Assembly: GCA_051649245.1 (NCBI GenBank)
Contig: JBOFGS010000008.1
Location: forward strand, 1 to 64,000
DNA length: 64,000 nucleotides
Reading direction: 5' to 3'
Origin: Brevinema_A sp051649245
GTDB taxonomy: Bacteria > Spirochaetota > Brevinematia > Brevinematales > Brevinemataceae
The notes under the pieces were generated by a model that saw nothing but the letters and a program-made list of their open reading frames with translations, was not told the DNA's origin and ran no database searches. This document shows, one piece after another, positions 24,825-33,266 of this stretch. A program made the translations under genes and the position numbers. Every line of letters begins with the position of its first letter. Position 1 is the stretch's first letter.

Positions 24825-25805
24825 ATGTATTTAACACATCCTCCTATCTCCGTAGAAATTTTTAGCCTAGGACCATTGTCTATTCGTTGGTATAGTATGA
24901 TGTATATTTTTGGTTTTTTGTTTTTTTCATGGTGGACACAACGAGAAATTACTAAAAATAGACTTTCCTTTTCCAAAAATAATACCATAAAAGTATCAAA
25001 AGAGATTGTTACTGATATGCTATTTTATAGTATGTTAGGGATTATTATTGGTGGTCGTCTTGGGTATGCATTACTTTATAATGCTCACTATTATTTTATT
25101 GAAGATCCACTAGCTATTTTTCGTCCATGGGAAGGTGGTATGAGTTTTCATGGAGCATTTATTGGGACTTATATTGCTTGTCAATTTGCTATTCAGAAAA
25201 TGAAAAAGATCACCAATTCTTTTAATTTACTTGATTTATCTGATGTTATTCTTGTTTCTGTTCCTATGGGTCTTGCTTTTGGGCGAATTGGAAATTTTAT
25301 TAATGGTGAATTATATGGTCGTCCTACCTCTGTGCCTTGGGGTATGATCTTCCCAAAACGTCCTGAGCTTGGACACTATGGGGCTCCATTGTTGCCTATA
25401 GAACAAGTCCAACATCTGATTGATCAATCTAAATTAATCCTTGAACCAAATATCACGAGTTTTATTATTAACGGTCAAGAAATGGTTCAAGTACCACGTC
25501 ATCCTTCACAACTATACCATGTATTATTAGAAGGATTGATGACCTTAGCAATACAGCTCTTCTTCTATTATAAAGTGCCTGTTTCTAAATCTAGAGGGTT
25601 TTTGACAGGGACATTTTTAATATCATATGGCTGTTCTAGGATTTTTACAGAATTTTTCCGTGAACCTGATACTCAGATTGGTTTTTTAGCAGGAGAATGG
25701 CTGACTGCAGGAATGCTTTATTCGTTGCCTATGATTTTTATAGGGCTTGGATTGATGATCTATGCTCTCAAAAAACGAATCCCCAATCCTATTCGAGTGA
25801 ACTAA
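24825..25805 (+). CDS. lgt: Prolipoprotein diacylglyceryl transferase
   Basis: 326 residues, about seven membrane segments. Transfers a diacylglyceryl group from phosphatidylglycerol to the lipobox cysteine of prolipoproteins in the inner membrane. Motifs: IRWYSMMYIFG near the N-terminus, GGMSFHGAFIG with the essential His109, the family signature GRIGNFINGELYGR (153-166), VPRHPSQLYHVLLEG, and FTEFFREPD. The ribosome site is AAGAGG. It starts 12 bases after rnr and ends 3 bases before mutL. This enzyme would process the many lipoproteins in this window. Confidence 0.96.
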   Translation: MYLTHPPISVEIFSLGPLSIRWYSMMYIFGFLFFSWWTQREITKNRLSFSKNNTIKVSKEIVTDMLFYSMLGIIIGGRLGYALLYNAHYYFIEDPLAIFRPWEGGMSFHGAFIGTYIACQFAIQKMKKITNSFNLLDLSDVILVSVPMGLAFGRIGNFINGELYGRPTSVPWGMIFPKRPELGHYGAPLLPIEQVQHLIDQSKLILEPNITSFIINGQEMVQVPRHPSQLYHVLLEGLMTLAIQLFFYYKVPVSKSRGFLTGTFLISYGCSRIFTEFFREPDTQIGFLAGEWLTAGMLYSLPMIFIGLGLMIYALKKRIPNPIRVN

Positions 25806-25808
25806 TAT

Positions 25809-27590
25809 ATGAAACGAATAAATATTCTGGACAGTTCTACTACTATGAAAATTGCAGCAGGAGAAGTTATTGAACGTCCTGCATCTGTTGTTAGAGAGCT
25901 TGTAGATAATGCGTTAGATGCTGATGCCACTTGGATTAGTATTCAGATTGAGAAAGGAGGCAAGGAATTTCTTGCAGTACGTGACAATGGTCATGGCATT
26001 CTAAAAGAAGATATTCCCTTATCCTATCTCAATCATACTACAAGCAAGATTAATAATTTTGATGATTTAACTAATCTAAAGACTTTTGGATTTCGTGGAG
26101 AAGCCTTAGCAAGTTTAGCTGAAATAGCAGAGCTTAAGATAGCTTCTCGCACACACCATGATGAATTTGGTTCTGAATTACGTATTACTTTTGGTCAAGC
26201 CGATGATCTTGTTTCTAAAGGAATGGATATCGGTACAGAAATGTTGGTAACAAAGTTTTTTGAAAATGTTCCTGCCAGACTTAAATTTCTTAGCTCTGAT
26301 ACCAGCGAGTATCGTGCTATTGTCCAAGAATTTTTAAAAAAAGCATTAGCAAGACCGGAAGTTTCTTTTGAGCTGATTCATAATGGTGCTGTGCGATATC
26401 ATCTTCTTGAAGCTGTTGAATTATTTGATAGAATTGTTGATCTCTTTCCAGAGTTAAATGATATTCTCCAACCATTTTCTTATCAAGAAAATGGTATCCA
26501 TGCTTATGGATTTTTATCACACCCTTCTTGGTACAAACCCACTCGAAGTTATCAATATTTATTTGTCAACGGTAGAGCAATAGAATGGGTACCTTTTAAA
26601 CAACAATTATCAGTAGCATACGGTAATGTACTACCTCCATCTAAATTTCCAGCTGTGTTTTGTTACTTAGAAATTGATCCCCATAAGATAGATTTCAATG
26701 TTCATCCCCAAAAAAAAGAAATTCGTTTTGATCATGAAAAAATTGTTGCTGATGTTGTTCGGAGAGCAATCCGTTTAGGGATCGAAAAGGCTCCCAATCA
26801 ATCTTCGCAGATCAACATTGCTCATACATCAAGTTCTGTAGAATCATTCACTGTTCCTGTAATAAAAAACAAAATATCTGTCACAGAACCAAAAACACTA
26901 TTGTTTGCTTCTAAAGATCGTTGCAGTACTAACATATTACCTGCACGTACACCGTTTTATACAACACCTCAATCTGAACAGCTTGCTTATTTGTTCCAAA
27001 AAAAAGATCAAGCCGAAACAATGGCAGAGATCTTAATGAAAGCTCTATATTTAGGGACTTGTTTTCATACGTATTTGATTTTTGAATATATCAATCGTCT
27101 CTATTTAGTAGATTTTCACGCGATGCATGAACGAATTCGCTATGAAAAAATATTGGCATATAAAGATAAACAACTGGAATCACAAAAGATAATCCCTTTT
27201 GTTTTTGATATTGCACGGCATGAAGCGGATCTTTTTGATCAGATTTATCCTATGCTTGTCAAATATGGATTTGATCTGCATCGGATTAGTGAAACAGCGT
27301 TTTCTGTTGATGCAATACCTATTATTATTGATTACAATGATGCTTTAAATGTGTTACGAGCATTATTTATTGATGAGATTGTTCATATTCCATGGGATGA
27401 ATCAGCTAAAATGATTGCTTGTAAGGGATCTGTAAAGTCCGGAGATCGTTTGAGTCTTGATGAAGTGAATACATTATTGTTGCAATGGAAAGAATGTGAA
27501 CACCCTTCTTCTTGTCCTCATGGTCGACCTATTGTCGTTTCTTTGGACAAAGGATTTTTTGATAAAGAATTTAAAAGAACAGGATTTTAG
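25809..27590 (+). CDS. mutL: DNA mismatch repair protein MutL
   Basis: 593 residues. The N-terminal GHKL ATPase shows KIAAGEVIERPASVVRELVDNALDA, RDNGHGI and the FGFRGEALASLA motif. The C-terminal dimerisation domain has the endonuclease metal motif of MutH-less bacteria in the form DFHAMHERIRYE (usual DQHAxxERxxYE, so Gln is Phe), plus ACKGSVKSGDRLS and the zinc-site motif CPHGRP. It nicks DNA to start mismatch repair together with MutS (not in this window). The start is 3 bases after lgt. A single lipoprotein gene starts 10 bases after its stop. Confidence 0.95.
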   Translation: MKRINILDSSTTMKIAAGEVIERPASVVRELVDNALDADATWISIQIEKGGKEFLAVRDNGHGILKEDIPLSYLNHTTSKINNFDDLTNLKTFGFRGEALASLAEIAELKIASRTHHDEFGSELRITFGQADDLVSKGMDIGTEMLVTKFFENVPARLKFLSSDTSEYRAIVQEFLKKALARPEVSFELIHNGAVRYHLLEAVELFDRIVDLFPELNDILQPFSYQENGIHAYGFLSHPSWYKPTRSYQYLFVNGRAIEWVPFKQQLSVAYGNVLPPSKFPAVFCYLEIDPHKIDFNVHPQKKEIRFDHEKIVADVVRRAIRLGIEKAPNQSSQINIAHTSSSVESFTVPVIKNKISVTEPKTLLFASKDRCSTNILPARTPFYTTPQSEQLAYLFQKKDQAETMAEILMKALYLGTCFHTYLIFEYINRLYLVDFHAMHERIRYEKILAYKDKQLESQKIIPFVFDIARHEADLFDQIYPMLVKYGFDLHRISETAFSVDAIPIIIDYNDALNVLRALFIDEIVHIPWDESAKMIACKGSVKSGDRLSLDEVNTLLLQWKECEHPSSCPHGRPIVVSLDKGFFDKEFKRTGF

Positions 27591-27600
27591 GAAGGATATG

Positions 27601-28155
27601 ATGAAAATCTTCAAATTATTTCTTGCACTTATCATGGTAGCATCTTGTACTCAACAAAAAAATAAATTTAAAATCCCACCAGATTTTTTTCAACCTATTG
27701 AAATTACAAGACCACATATGGAACAATTGATCAATTACTTACCATTGATTTTAGATAAAGCAAAACAATTTCAACAATTTCCAAAAACCCAACAACTTAC
27801 TGACGCAGAATATAATATGGCATTTTATGCTTATATTTATACAGATACAAATATTGCTTCAGCATTGATAAAGAGTGGTTTTCCTGATGTTCAGTATTTT
27901 GGATCTTTTTATAATTCTGTCTTGGAATCATTTATACTGATTCAAAAAAATCCAGAAATTATTCAAGAAGCTGTGGTATCTATTCCTAAAATACAAAAAG
28001 AATTAGACCCACTCTTACTTAAACAAGCTCGAGAAAAAAACAATCAAACACTAAATCAAAAAATAGAATCGTTACAAAGCTATCTGTTATTTTACAAAAA
28101 TCTTATCTTAATCGATCAATTTGTTGGTATTTTGAGATCACTAAATGAAAAATAA
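27601..28155 (+). CDS. Small lipoprotein, unknown function
   Basis: 184 residues. Lipoprotein signal MKIFKLFLALIMVASCTQQK, acylated Cys at 16. The rest is mostly alpha-helical in appearance: DKAKQFQQFPKTQQLTDAEYNMAFYAYIY and long Lys/Gln-rich helices near the end, resembling small spirochaete helical lipoproteins, but I do not recognise a family. The ribosome site GGAAGGA stands 5 bases before ATG 27601; another ATG immediately upstream (27598) is too close. It overlaps the SpoIIM-like gene by 11 bases, so the two are translationally coupled. Confidence 0.8.
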   Translation: MKIFKLFLALIMVASCTQQKNKFKIPPDFFQPIEITRPHMEQLINYLPLILDKAKQFQQFPKTQQLTDAEYNMAFYAYIYTDTNIASALIKSGFPDVQYFGSFYNSVLESFILIQKNPEIIQEAVVSIPKIQKELDPLLLKQAREKNNQTLNQKIESLQSYLLFYKNLILIDQFVGILRSLNEK

Positions 28156-28636
28156 TAGTGGTTTGGAATATTTTTTTTCATTTTTAGAATTTGTTGCAGG
28201 TATTGTCTTAGGTGTTGTGGCATTTTTTATGGATGAATCTTTGTATATTCAGACATTTTTTGTTTCCATATTTTCAAAGATTCCTGTTACCTTTGGTGCA
28301 ATTTTTCTTGCTAATACTTCTAGTATGATTGTGATTTATTACTTGGGATTAGTAAATGTATTATTTGTGACATTTTTTTTACTTCTAAATGGTATGGCTC
28401 TAGGTACAATGGTAATGTTGTATTTTAATAGATACTTAGAATTATTTGATATTCTGATACCTCATGCTATTTTTGAAACATGTGCTATTATTAGTTTTTG
28501 TGGTGCGGTAAAATGTATTAGTGATGGACGAAAACACATGAATCCTGAAAAAAAATGGCATGGATATCAAATTATGATGATGATTAGTATTCCCTTATTT
28601 ATTATAGCATTAGTGACAGAGGTCTTGTATCAATGA
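28145..28636 (+). CDS. SpoIIM/DUF95-like integral membrane protein
   Basis: 163 residues with four or five hydrophobic segments. The pattern TSSMIVIYYLGLVNVLFVTFFLLLNGMALGTMV followed by ILIPHAIFETCAIISFCGAVK matches the stage II sporulation protein M family, where the LPHGxxE motif marks the core. Nothing else suggests sporulation here, so it is one of the widespread SpoIIM-like membrane proteins of unknown role, possibly linked to cell-wall work as it sits beside alanine racemase. It overlaps the lipoprotein upstream by 11 bases and alr downstream by 4. Confidence 0.75.
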   Translation: MKNNSGLEYFFSFLEFVAGIVLGVVAFFMDESLYIQTFFVSIFSKIPVTFGAIFLANTSSMIVIYYLGLVNVLFVTFFLLLNGMALGTMVMLYFNRYLELFDILIPHAIFETCAIISFCGAVKCISDGRKHMNPEKKWHGYQIMMMISIPLFIIALVTEVLYQ

Positions 28637-29742
28637 GATCATTAAGAGCAACGAGAGCAGAGATTAATATAAAGGCTCTTCAACAAAATATACAAAAAAT
28701 TCATCATCATATAGGCAAAGATAAAAAATTTTGTCTTGCTATAAAAGCAAATGCTTACGGTCATGGTTTGGTTGGCGTGGCTCTTCATACGGTGGACATG
28801 GTTGATTTTTTTGCAGTAGCTACTATTGACGAGGGTGTTCAGCTTAGAGAAGCAAGTATTAAAAAGCCTATCTTGATTTTATCACCTTTTTTAAATGATG
28901 AGATTAGCTTGTTGTTTGAGTATGATCTTACTCCTGTATTGAGTCATCTTGAATTTTTACAACTATATGTCGAATATGCTCGGCAGTTTCATAAAAAAAT
29001 TTCTGTTCATCTCAAAGTAAATACAGGAATGAATCGAAATGGCTTTGATCCTGCTCATGTATTATCTGCCATTAAGAAAATCATTGAAAGCGAATGTTTT
29101 ATCTTAGAAGGATTATGTACACATTTAGCATCTGCTGATGAATTCAATACTGAAAGTAAAAAGATTACGGAGAAACAACTAAATATTTTTGAAGATATTG
29201 TTTATCAAGTACAGGGTATTTATCAAAAACCATTGATTTGTCATTCAGCCAATACAGCTGGTGCCATTTATTATGAACAATCTTTATTTGATATGGTTAG
29301 GGTAGGGTTAGGTGCCTACGGTTATCCTATTAACACTTCTCTTGTCTTAAAACCTGTTATGGAACTTAAATCAAAAATTGTCTTAACCAAATATCTCAAA
29401 AAAGATGATTTTGTTTCGTATGGAGCGACATGGTATGCAAATTGTGACACTAATATTGCTATCATTCCTATTGGATATGCGGATGGAATTTTTCGATCTC
29501 TTTCTAATAGGGGTTTTGTTGCTATTAATGATAAATATTTCCCTATTGTGGGAAGAGTGTGCATGGATTTGATTATTGTTGACACAGGTCAGATTAGTTT
29601 TGATTTGGGAACGGATGTTCTAATTTTTGGAGATGATTGCCAATTAAATGCAGAAACCTTAGCTGAACAATGCGAGACAATTTCTTATGAGATTATGTCT
29701 AAAATTACTGATCGTGTTCCTAGAATTTATAAAAATGCATAA
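28633..29742 (+). CDS. alr: Alanine racemase
   Basis: 369 residues, standard length. A PLP enzyme that converts L-alanine to D-alanine for peptidoglycan. The PLP lysine is Lys38 in AIKANAYGHG. The second catalytic base, Tyr, is in FVSYGATWYA. Other landmarks are HLKVNTGMNRNGF, SANTAGAIYY, MVRVGLGAYGYP, IPIGYADG and GRVCMDLIIVD. It overlaps the SpoIIM-like gene by four bases and closes the operon, with a terminator directly after. Together with MurF it covers the D-Ala branch of wall synthesis. Confidence 0.96.
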   Translation: MRSLRATRAEINIKALQQNIQKIHHHIGKDKKFCLAIKANAYGHGLVGVALHTVDMVDFFAVATIDEGVQLREASIKKPILILSPFLNDEISLLFEYDLTPVLSHLEFLQLYVEYARQFHKKISVHLKVNTGMNRNGFDPAHVLSAIKKIIESECFILEGLCTHLASADEFNTESKKITEKQLNIFEDIVYQVQGIYQKPLICHSANTAGAIYYEQSLFDMVRVGLGAYGYPINTSLVLKPVMELKSKIVLTKYLKKDDFVSYGATWYANCDTNIAIIPIGYADGIFRSLSNRGFVAINDKYFPIVGRVCMDLIIVDTGQISFDLGTDVLIFGDDCQLNAETLAEQCETISYEIMSKITDRVPRIYKNA

Positions 29743-29745
29743 AAT

Positions 29746-29780
29746 ACAAAAAAGCTTCCTATTTTAGGAAGCTTTTTTGT
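29746..29780. terminator. Terminator after alr
   Basis: 16-base stem (AAGCTTCCTA / TAGGAAGCTT core), loop TTT, A/T flanks. Confidence 0.93.
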
Positions 29781-29874
29781 TAAGATAGTGTAACACACTC
29801 TCACTACCGGAACCTTTCCTTCTTATTATCGTCCATATAATGATAAAAACTGTAATTTTTTTAGAAAAAAATCA

Positions 29875-29901
29875 TAAAGTGTTTTGAAAATATTCCGATA
29901 A
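29875..29901 (+). promoter_or_regulatory. Sigma-28 (FliA)-like promoter for flgBC
   Basis: TAAAGTGT (29875-29882), exactly 11 bases, TCCGATAA (29894-29901). The E. coli consensus is TAAAGTTT-N11-GCCGATAA, so each half differs at one base and the spacing is ideal. flgB starts 36 bases downstream. The GC-containing CCGATAA stands out in this AT-rich DNA. Confidence 0.75.
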
Positions 29902-29936
29902 TTAAAAAGAGTTTATGAATAATCATGGAGGGAATC

Positions 29937-30362
29937 ATGATCTTCGGAAACACAAGTTCAGGATTAGGCAGAACAACAGCAATTTTAGAAAAAGGATTGC
30001 AAGCATCTCTTGTTCGAAGAAATTTAATTGCTAATAATATTGCCAATGTTGATACTCCGGGCTATAAAAGAGCTGAATTAAGCTTTGAATCACAGCTTCG
30101 TCGTGCGGTAGCCTCAGAATATCCAAGTAAGTTTGAAGCTTATAAAACAGACGACAGACATATTTCATTTGATAAAAAAATAGATTTCACCACTGTGCAA
30201 CCTCGTATTAATGTTGAATATGATACTACATACAGAAATGACGGTAATAATATTGATATTGATCGAGAGGCTGCTGATGCAGCAAAAAATACAATGCATT
30301 ATAATTTAATGATGGAAATTTATAATAGAAATATTAAATTACTTGATTCCGTTATGAGATAG
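29937..30362 (+). CDS. flgB: Flagellar basal-body rod protein FlgB
   Basis: 141 residues, normal size. One of the proximal rod proteins that link the MS ring to the distal rod of the periplasmic flagellum. The N-terminal signature is LIANNIANVDTPGYKRAELSFE (about 26-47), and the C-terminal helix ends YNRNIKLLDSVMR. No cleaved signal; it is exported through the flagellar apparatus. The ATG at 29937 follows GGAGGGAATC; an ATG 12 bases earlier overlaps that site. It is preceded by a sigma-28-like promoter and followed after 27 bases by flgC. Confidence 0.95.
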   Translation: MIFGNTSSGLGRTTAILEKGLQASLVRRNLIANNIANVDTPGYKRAELSFESQLRRAVASEYPSKFEAYKTDDRHISFDKKIDFTTVQPRINVEYDTTYRNDGNNIDIDREAADAAKNTMHYNLMMEIYNRNIKLLDSVMR

Positions 30363-30389
30363 GTGTGGAAATGATTGAGAGGGAATATT

Positions 30390-30845
30390 ATGGGATTATT
30401 TACTAGTATGAATATTGGTGCCACAGGATTAACGGCACAAAGAATGCAGATTGATGTTATTGCTAATAACATTGCCAACGCTCAGGCTACCAGAACAACA
30501 GAAGGTGGTCCCTATCAACGCTCTAGAGTTGTATTGACGCCAAGAGCTGGTGTTCCTGTTTTTAAGAGTCCTCATGTACCTGATGCTTTACAACCCGAAA
30601 TGGGAGGTGGTGTTAAGGTTAATACTATTGAAAAAGATGAGTCACCTGCACGTATGGTTTATGATCCATCTCATCCTGATGCTATTTCTAAAGGTCGGTG
30701 GTCAGGTTACGTAGCTTACCCAAATGTAAATGTTGTTCAAGAAATGGTTAACATGATTGAAGCCAACAGATCTTATGAAGCCAATGTCTCAATGATTGAT
30801 TCCTCAAAACAGATGTTTGAACGAGCGTTAAGATTAGGACAATAA
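30390..30845 (+). CDS. flgC: Flagellar basal-body rod protein FlgC
   Basis: 151 residues. Rod protein with the N-terminal rod signature VIANNIANAQATRTTEGGPYQR (about 22-43) and the C-terminal helix NVVQEMVNMIEANRSYEANVSMIDSSKQMFERAL, both typical for FlgC. I chose the ATG at 30390, 7 bases after GAGGG. A terminator hairpin comes 5 bases after the stop, so flgBC form a separate short unit instead of running into fliE. Confidence 0.95.
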   Translation: MGLFTSMNIGATGLTAQRMQIDVIANNIANAQATRTTEGGPYQRSRVVLTPRAGVPVFKSPHVPDALQPEMGGGVKVNTIEKDESPARMVYDPSHPDAISKGRWSGYVAYPNVNVVQEMVNMIEANRSYEANVSMIDSSKQMFERALRLGQ

Positions 30846-30849
30846 TACT

Positions 30850-30877
30850 AAAAAAGAGTACGTTGGTACTCTTTTTT
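30850..30877. terminator. Terminator after flgC
   Basis: 12-base stem AAAAAAGAGTAC / GTACTCTTTTTT with loop GTTG and a T tail. Confidence 0.88.
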
Positions 30878-30911
30878 GTTTTAAATTTATAAAAATAAGT
30901 GTTAATAACTT

Positions 30912-30941
30912 GCAAAAAAATTAATATTGAGACTATAATAT
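30912..30941 (+). promoter_or_regulatory. Sigma-70-type promoter for fliE
   Basis: TTGCAA (30912-30917), 18-base spacer, perfect TATAAT (30936-30941), 40 bases before fliE. Confidence 0.65.
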
Positions 30942-30981
30942 ACAGTAAATATCATTTGAAAAATGTTACGGTGGAGGAAAT

Positions 30982-31308
30982 ATGCGTATCGGAACATCAT
31001 CTGTCAATCAGACTACGTTATCAATGACTACACTTGATCCTAAACATATCAACAAAAATGCTCCTAAAACACAAAGTAATGATGTTGAAAAGAGCTTTGC
31101 AGATGTATTTTTTAATGCTGTCAATAACATTAATAACGAACAAATCAACGCAGATAAATTACAACAAGATGCTGTGATTGCTCCGGATTCTGTGAATGTT
31201 GCTGATATTTTGATTGCAACAGAAAAAGCTCGATTATCTGTTGGAATGCTCAAAGCTGTGACAGAACGTGCTTCACGAGCTTACACAGAGATTATGAATA
31301 TTAGATAA
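30982..31308 (+). CDS. fliE: Flagellar hook-basal body complex protein FliE
   Basis: 108 residues. FliE joins the MS ring to the rod. The middle and C-terminus fit the family: SFADVFFNAVNNINNEQINADKLQQD and the end VNVADILIATEKARLSVGMLKAVTERASRAYTEIMNIR. GGAGGA precedes the ATG. It has its own promoter and is followed by 220 bases before fliF, in which another promoter and two tandem AACAAATATT repeats lie. Confidence 0.93.
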   Translation: MRIGTSSVNQTTLSMTTLDPKHINKNAPKTQSNDVEKSFADVFFNAVNNINNEQINADKLQQDAVIAPDSVNVADILIATEKARLSVGMLKAVTERASRAYTEIMNIR

Positions 31309-31449
31309 TCTTAGATAATCTTGATTTTTAATCCTATTATTTCTAAGTTTAAATAACACATATTTTATGAATGACAGGATATTTTTTGTTTAATATTTTA
31401 TATGTTATTTGAATATACTTATAGCTATTTGTATTATCGTCAAAAACAT

Positions 31450-31470
31450 AACAAATATTTAACAAATATT
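31450..31470 (+). repeat. Tandem AACAAATATT pair upstream of fliF
   Basis: Two copies of AACAAATATT at 31450-31459 and 31461-31470, one helical turn apart (period 11), just before the fliF -35. Possible activator site; low complexity makes chance plausible. Confidence 0.4.
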
Positions 31471-31476
31471 CATGAA

Positions 31477-31504
31477 ATGACAGATTTTTATTGAAATTTA
31501 TAAT
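31477..31504 (+). promoter_or_regulatory. Possible promoter for the fliF operon
   Basis: ATGACA (31477-31482), 16-base spacer, TATAAT (31499-31504); 25 bases before fliF. Confidence 0.5.
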
Positions 31505-31528
31505 AGAATAAATGATAGTGAGGATACC

Positions 31529-33235
31529 ATGTTTGATTGGAGATCTTTATATTCAAAACTTGTGAATATTTTTGTGAAAATGCCTTTACCTTATAGAGTG
31601 ATGATTGCTGGTGGAATGTTTATGCTCATCGTAGGTGCTGTATTTGTTACAAATTTAGCAAGTAATATCGGTTCTACAACAATGCTTTATAAATCACCTT
31701 TATCACCAGATGATTATGCAAAAGTGACTCTTGCTTTGCAAGAGCAAGGTATTGCATTTGATACAAAAAGTGATCAATATGTTCTTGTTAAAGATCCCGA
31801 AACTGCAAAACAAATTCGTATGCAGCTCGGTCAATCAGGCATTATTCCCCAAAATGTACGTGGTTGGGAACTTTTTGATGTCCAACGCTTCACAACTACA
31901 GACTTTGAACGTGATGTTAATCTTCAGCGTGCTATCATTGGGGAAATGACAAAACATCTGAAGACATTAAGCGATATTGAAGATGTCAGTATTCAAGTCT
32001 CTTTTCCTGATCAAAAATTGTATACGGATTCACAAACACCAGTAACAGCTTCTGTTGTGATTACACCGGCTCCTTATTCTGATATTGCAAGTAATAAAGC
32101 AAAAATTAAAGGAATTGTTGATTTGGTGGCTTATGGAATTCCTGAACTAACCAAAGATAATGTTGTCGTCGTTGACAATAAAGGTGAAATATTATCGGAT
32201 CTTCTTGTTCCTAATGAAGGTGATGAACAAGTTCGTATTGCTCGAGAACAGCTGCGAGTTATTGAAAGAGAACGTGCACGTTATACGGCAAGAGTTGTAG
32301 AAGCATTAAGTATTTCTTTACCAAAAGATCGTTTTTTAGTTTCTGCTGATATTGAATTTGATTGGAATACCAAAACCTCTACCTCCAAAGAATTGCTCCC
32401 CACGATATTAAAACCTGATAATCCTATAACCCCTTATGACGATAGTGAACAAGTCTTAGAAGTACTTGTCAGTCAAGATAAAGTCGATGAAAAATATAGA
32501 GGTCCTTCTTATATTCCTGAAGGTCCTGCAGGGGTAGAAGATAATGTACCACCGGGATTGAAAGACAAGATTGATCGTTTTAACCAATATGAACGAAATC
32601 AAACCACTAAAAATGTCACCACAGGATCTCGAGAATCACAAGAAAAAAAATCACCTTATGCTATTCAACGCGTCAGTATTTCTGTTGCTATTGATGGTGT
32701 TTGGACACTTATCAGGAATAATCATGGTGATGAAGTACTTACCAATGGATCGATTCAACGTGAATATACACCTGTTTCTGCTGACGAGTTGAAAGATTAT
32801 CAAGCACTTGTACAAGGTGCTGTCGGATACAATGCTGTTCGTCAAGATGTCGTGGTTGTTCGAGGGTTAAAATTTGATCGTGCTGCACAATTTGCATTGG
32901 AAGATGCCATCTTACGTAAAAAATTATTAATACAAAAAGTTATTATTACATCAGCCATTACACTTGCTGCATTGATTTTAATTATGCTCTTGTATAGAGT
33001 TATTTCGACATATCTTGAAATTAGAAGAAGACGTCTTGAAGAAGAACGCCTTCGTCAGCAGGCCTTGATGCGTGAGAGTGCACTTCGTCAATCTGAAGTC
33101 GAACAAGCTGGACTTGAATTGTCAATGGAAGAAAGGGCTTCCAATGAACTTCTTGAAAGTGTTATTAATGCAGTACGTGAGCATCCTCAAGAAACAGCTA
33201 AGTTATTAAGAACTTGGTTGTTAGAAGGTTATTAA
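31529..33235 (+). CDS. fliF: Flagellar MS-ring protein FliF
   Basis: 568 residues, normal for the family. Forms the MS ring in the inner membrane. One membrane segment near 24-46 (VMIAGGMFMLIVGAVFVT) and one near 468-488 (VIITSAITLAALILIMLLY). The periplasmic part has the ring-building motifs LYKSPLSPDDYAKV, GWELFDVQRFTTTDFERDVNLQRAI and DVSIQVSFPDQKLYTDSQTPVTASV. The cytoplasmic tail ends in ELLESVINAVREHPQETAKLLRTWLLEGY, the FliG-binding region. fliG follows after 31 bases. Confidence 0.97.
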   Translation: MFDWRSLYSKLVNIFVKMPLPYRVMIAGGMFMLIVGAVFVTNLASNIGSTTMLYKSPLSPDDYAKVTLALQEQGIAFDTKSDQYVLVKDPETAKQIRMQLGQSGIIPQNVRGWELFDVQRFTTTDFERDVNLQRAIIGEMTKHLKTLSDIEDVSIQVSFPDQKLYTDSQTPVTASVVITPAPYSDIASNKAKIKGIVDLVAYGIPELTKDNVVVVDNKGEILSDLLVPNEGDEQVRIAREQLRVIERERARYTARVVEALSISLPKDRFLVSADIEFDWNTKTSTSKELLPTILKPDNPITPYDDSEQVLEVLVSQDKVDEKYRGPSYIPEGPAGVEDNVPPGLKDKIDRFNQYERNQTTKNVTTGSRESQEKKSPYAIQRVSISVAIDGVWTLIRNNHGDEVLTNGSIQREYTPVSADELKDYQALVQGAVGYNAVRQDVVVVRGLKFDRAAQFALEDAILRKKLLIQKVIITSAITLAALILIMLLYRVISTYLEIRRRRLEEERLRQQALMRESALRQSEVEQAGLELSMEERASNELLESVINAVREHPQETAKLLRTWLLEGY

Positions 33236-33266
33236 GAATAATAAAGATAAATATGGAGATCGATAA

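Noticed and set aside
24536..24988. 150-codon minus-strand ORF over the rnr/lgt junction
   Set aside because: It lies antisense to two well-supported genes, has no ribosome site and no recognisable protein features.
29781..29874. Possible tRNA between alr and flgB
   Set aside because: No acceptor stem pairing and no TTCGA-type arm could be formed.
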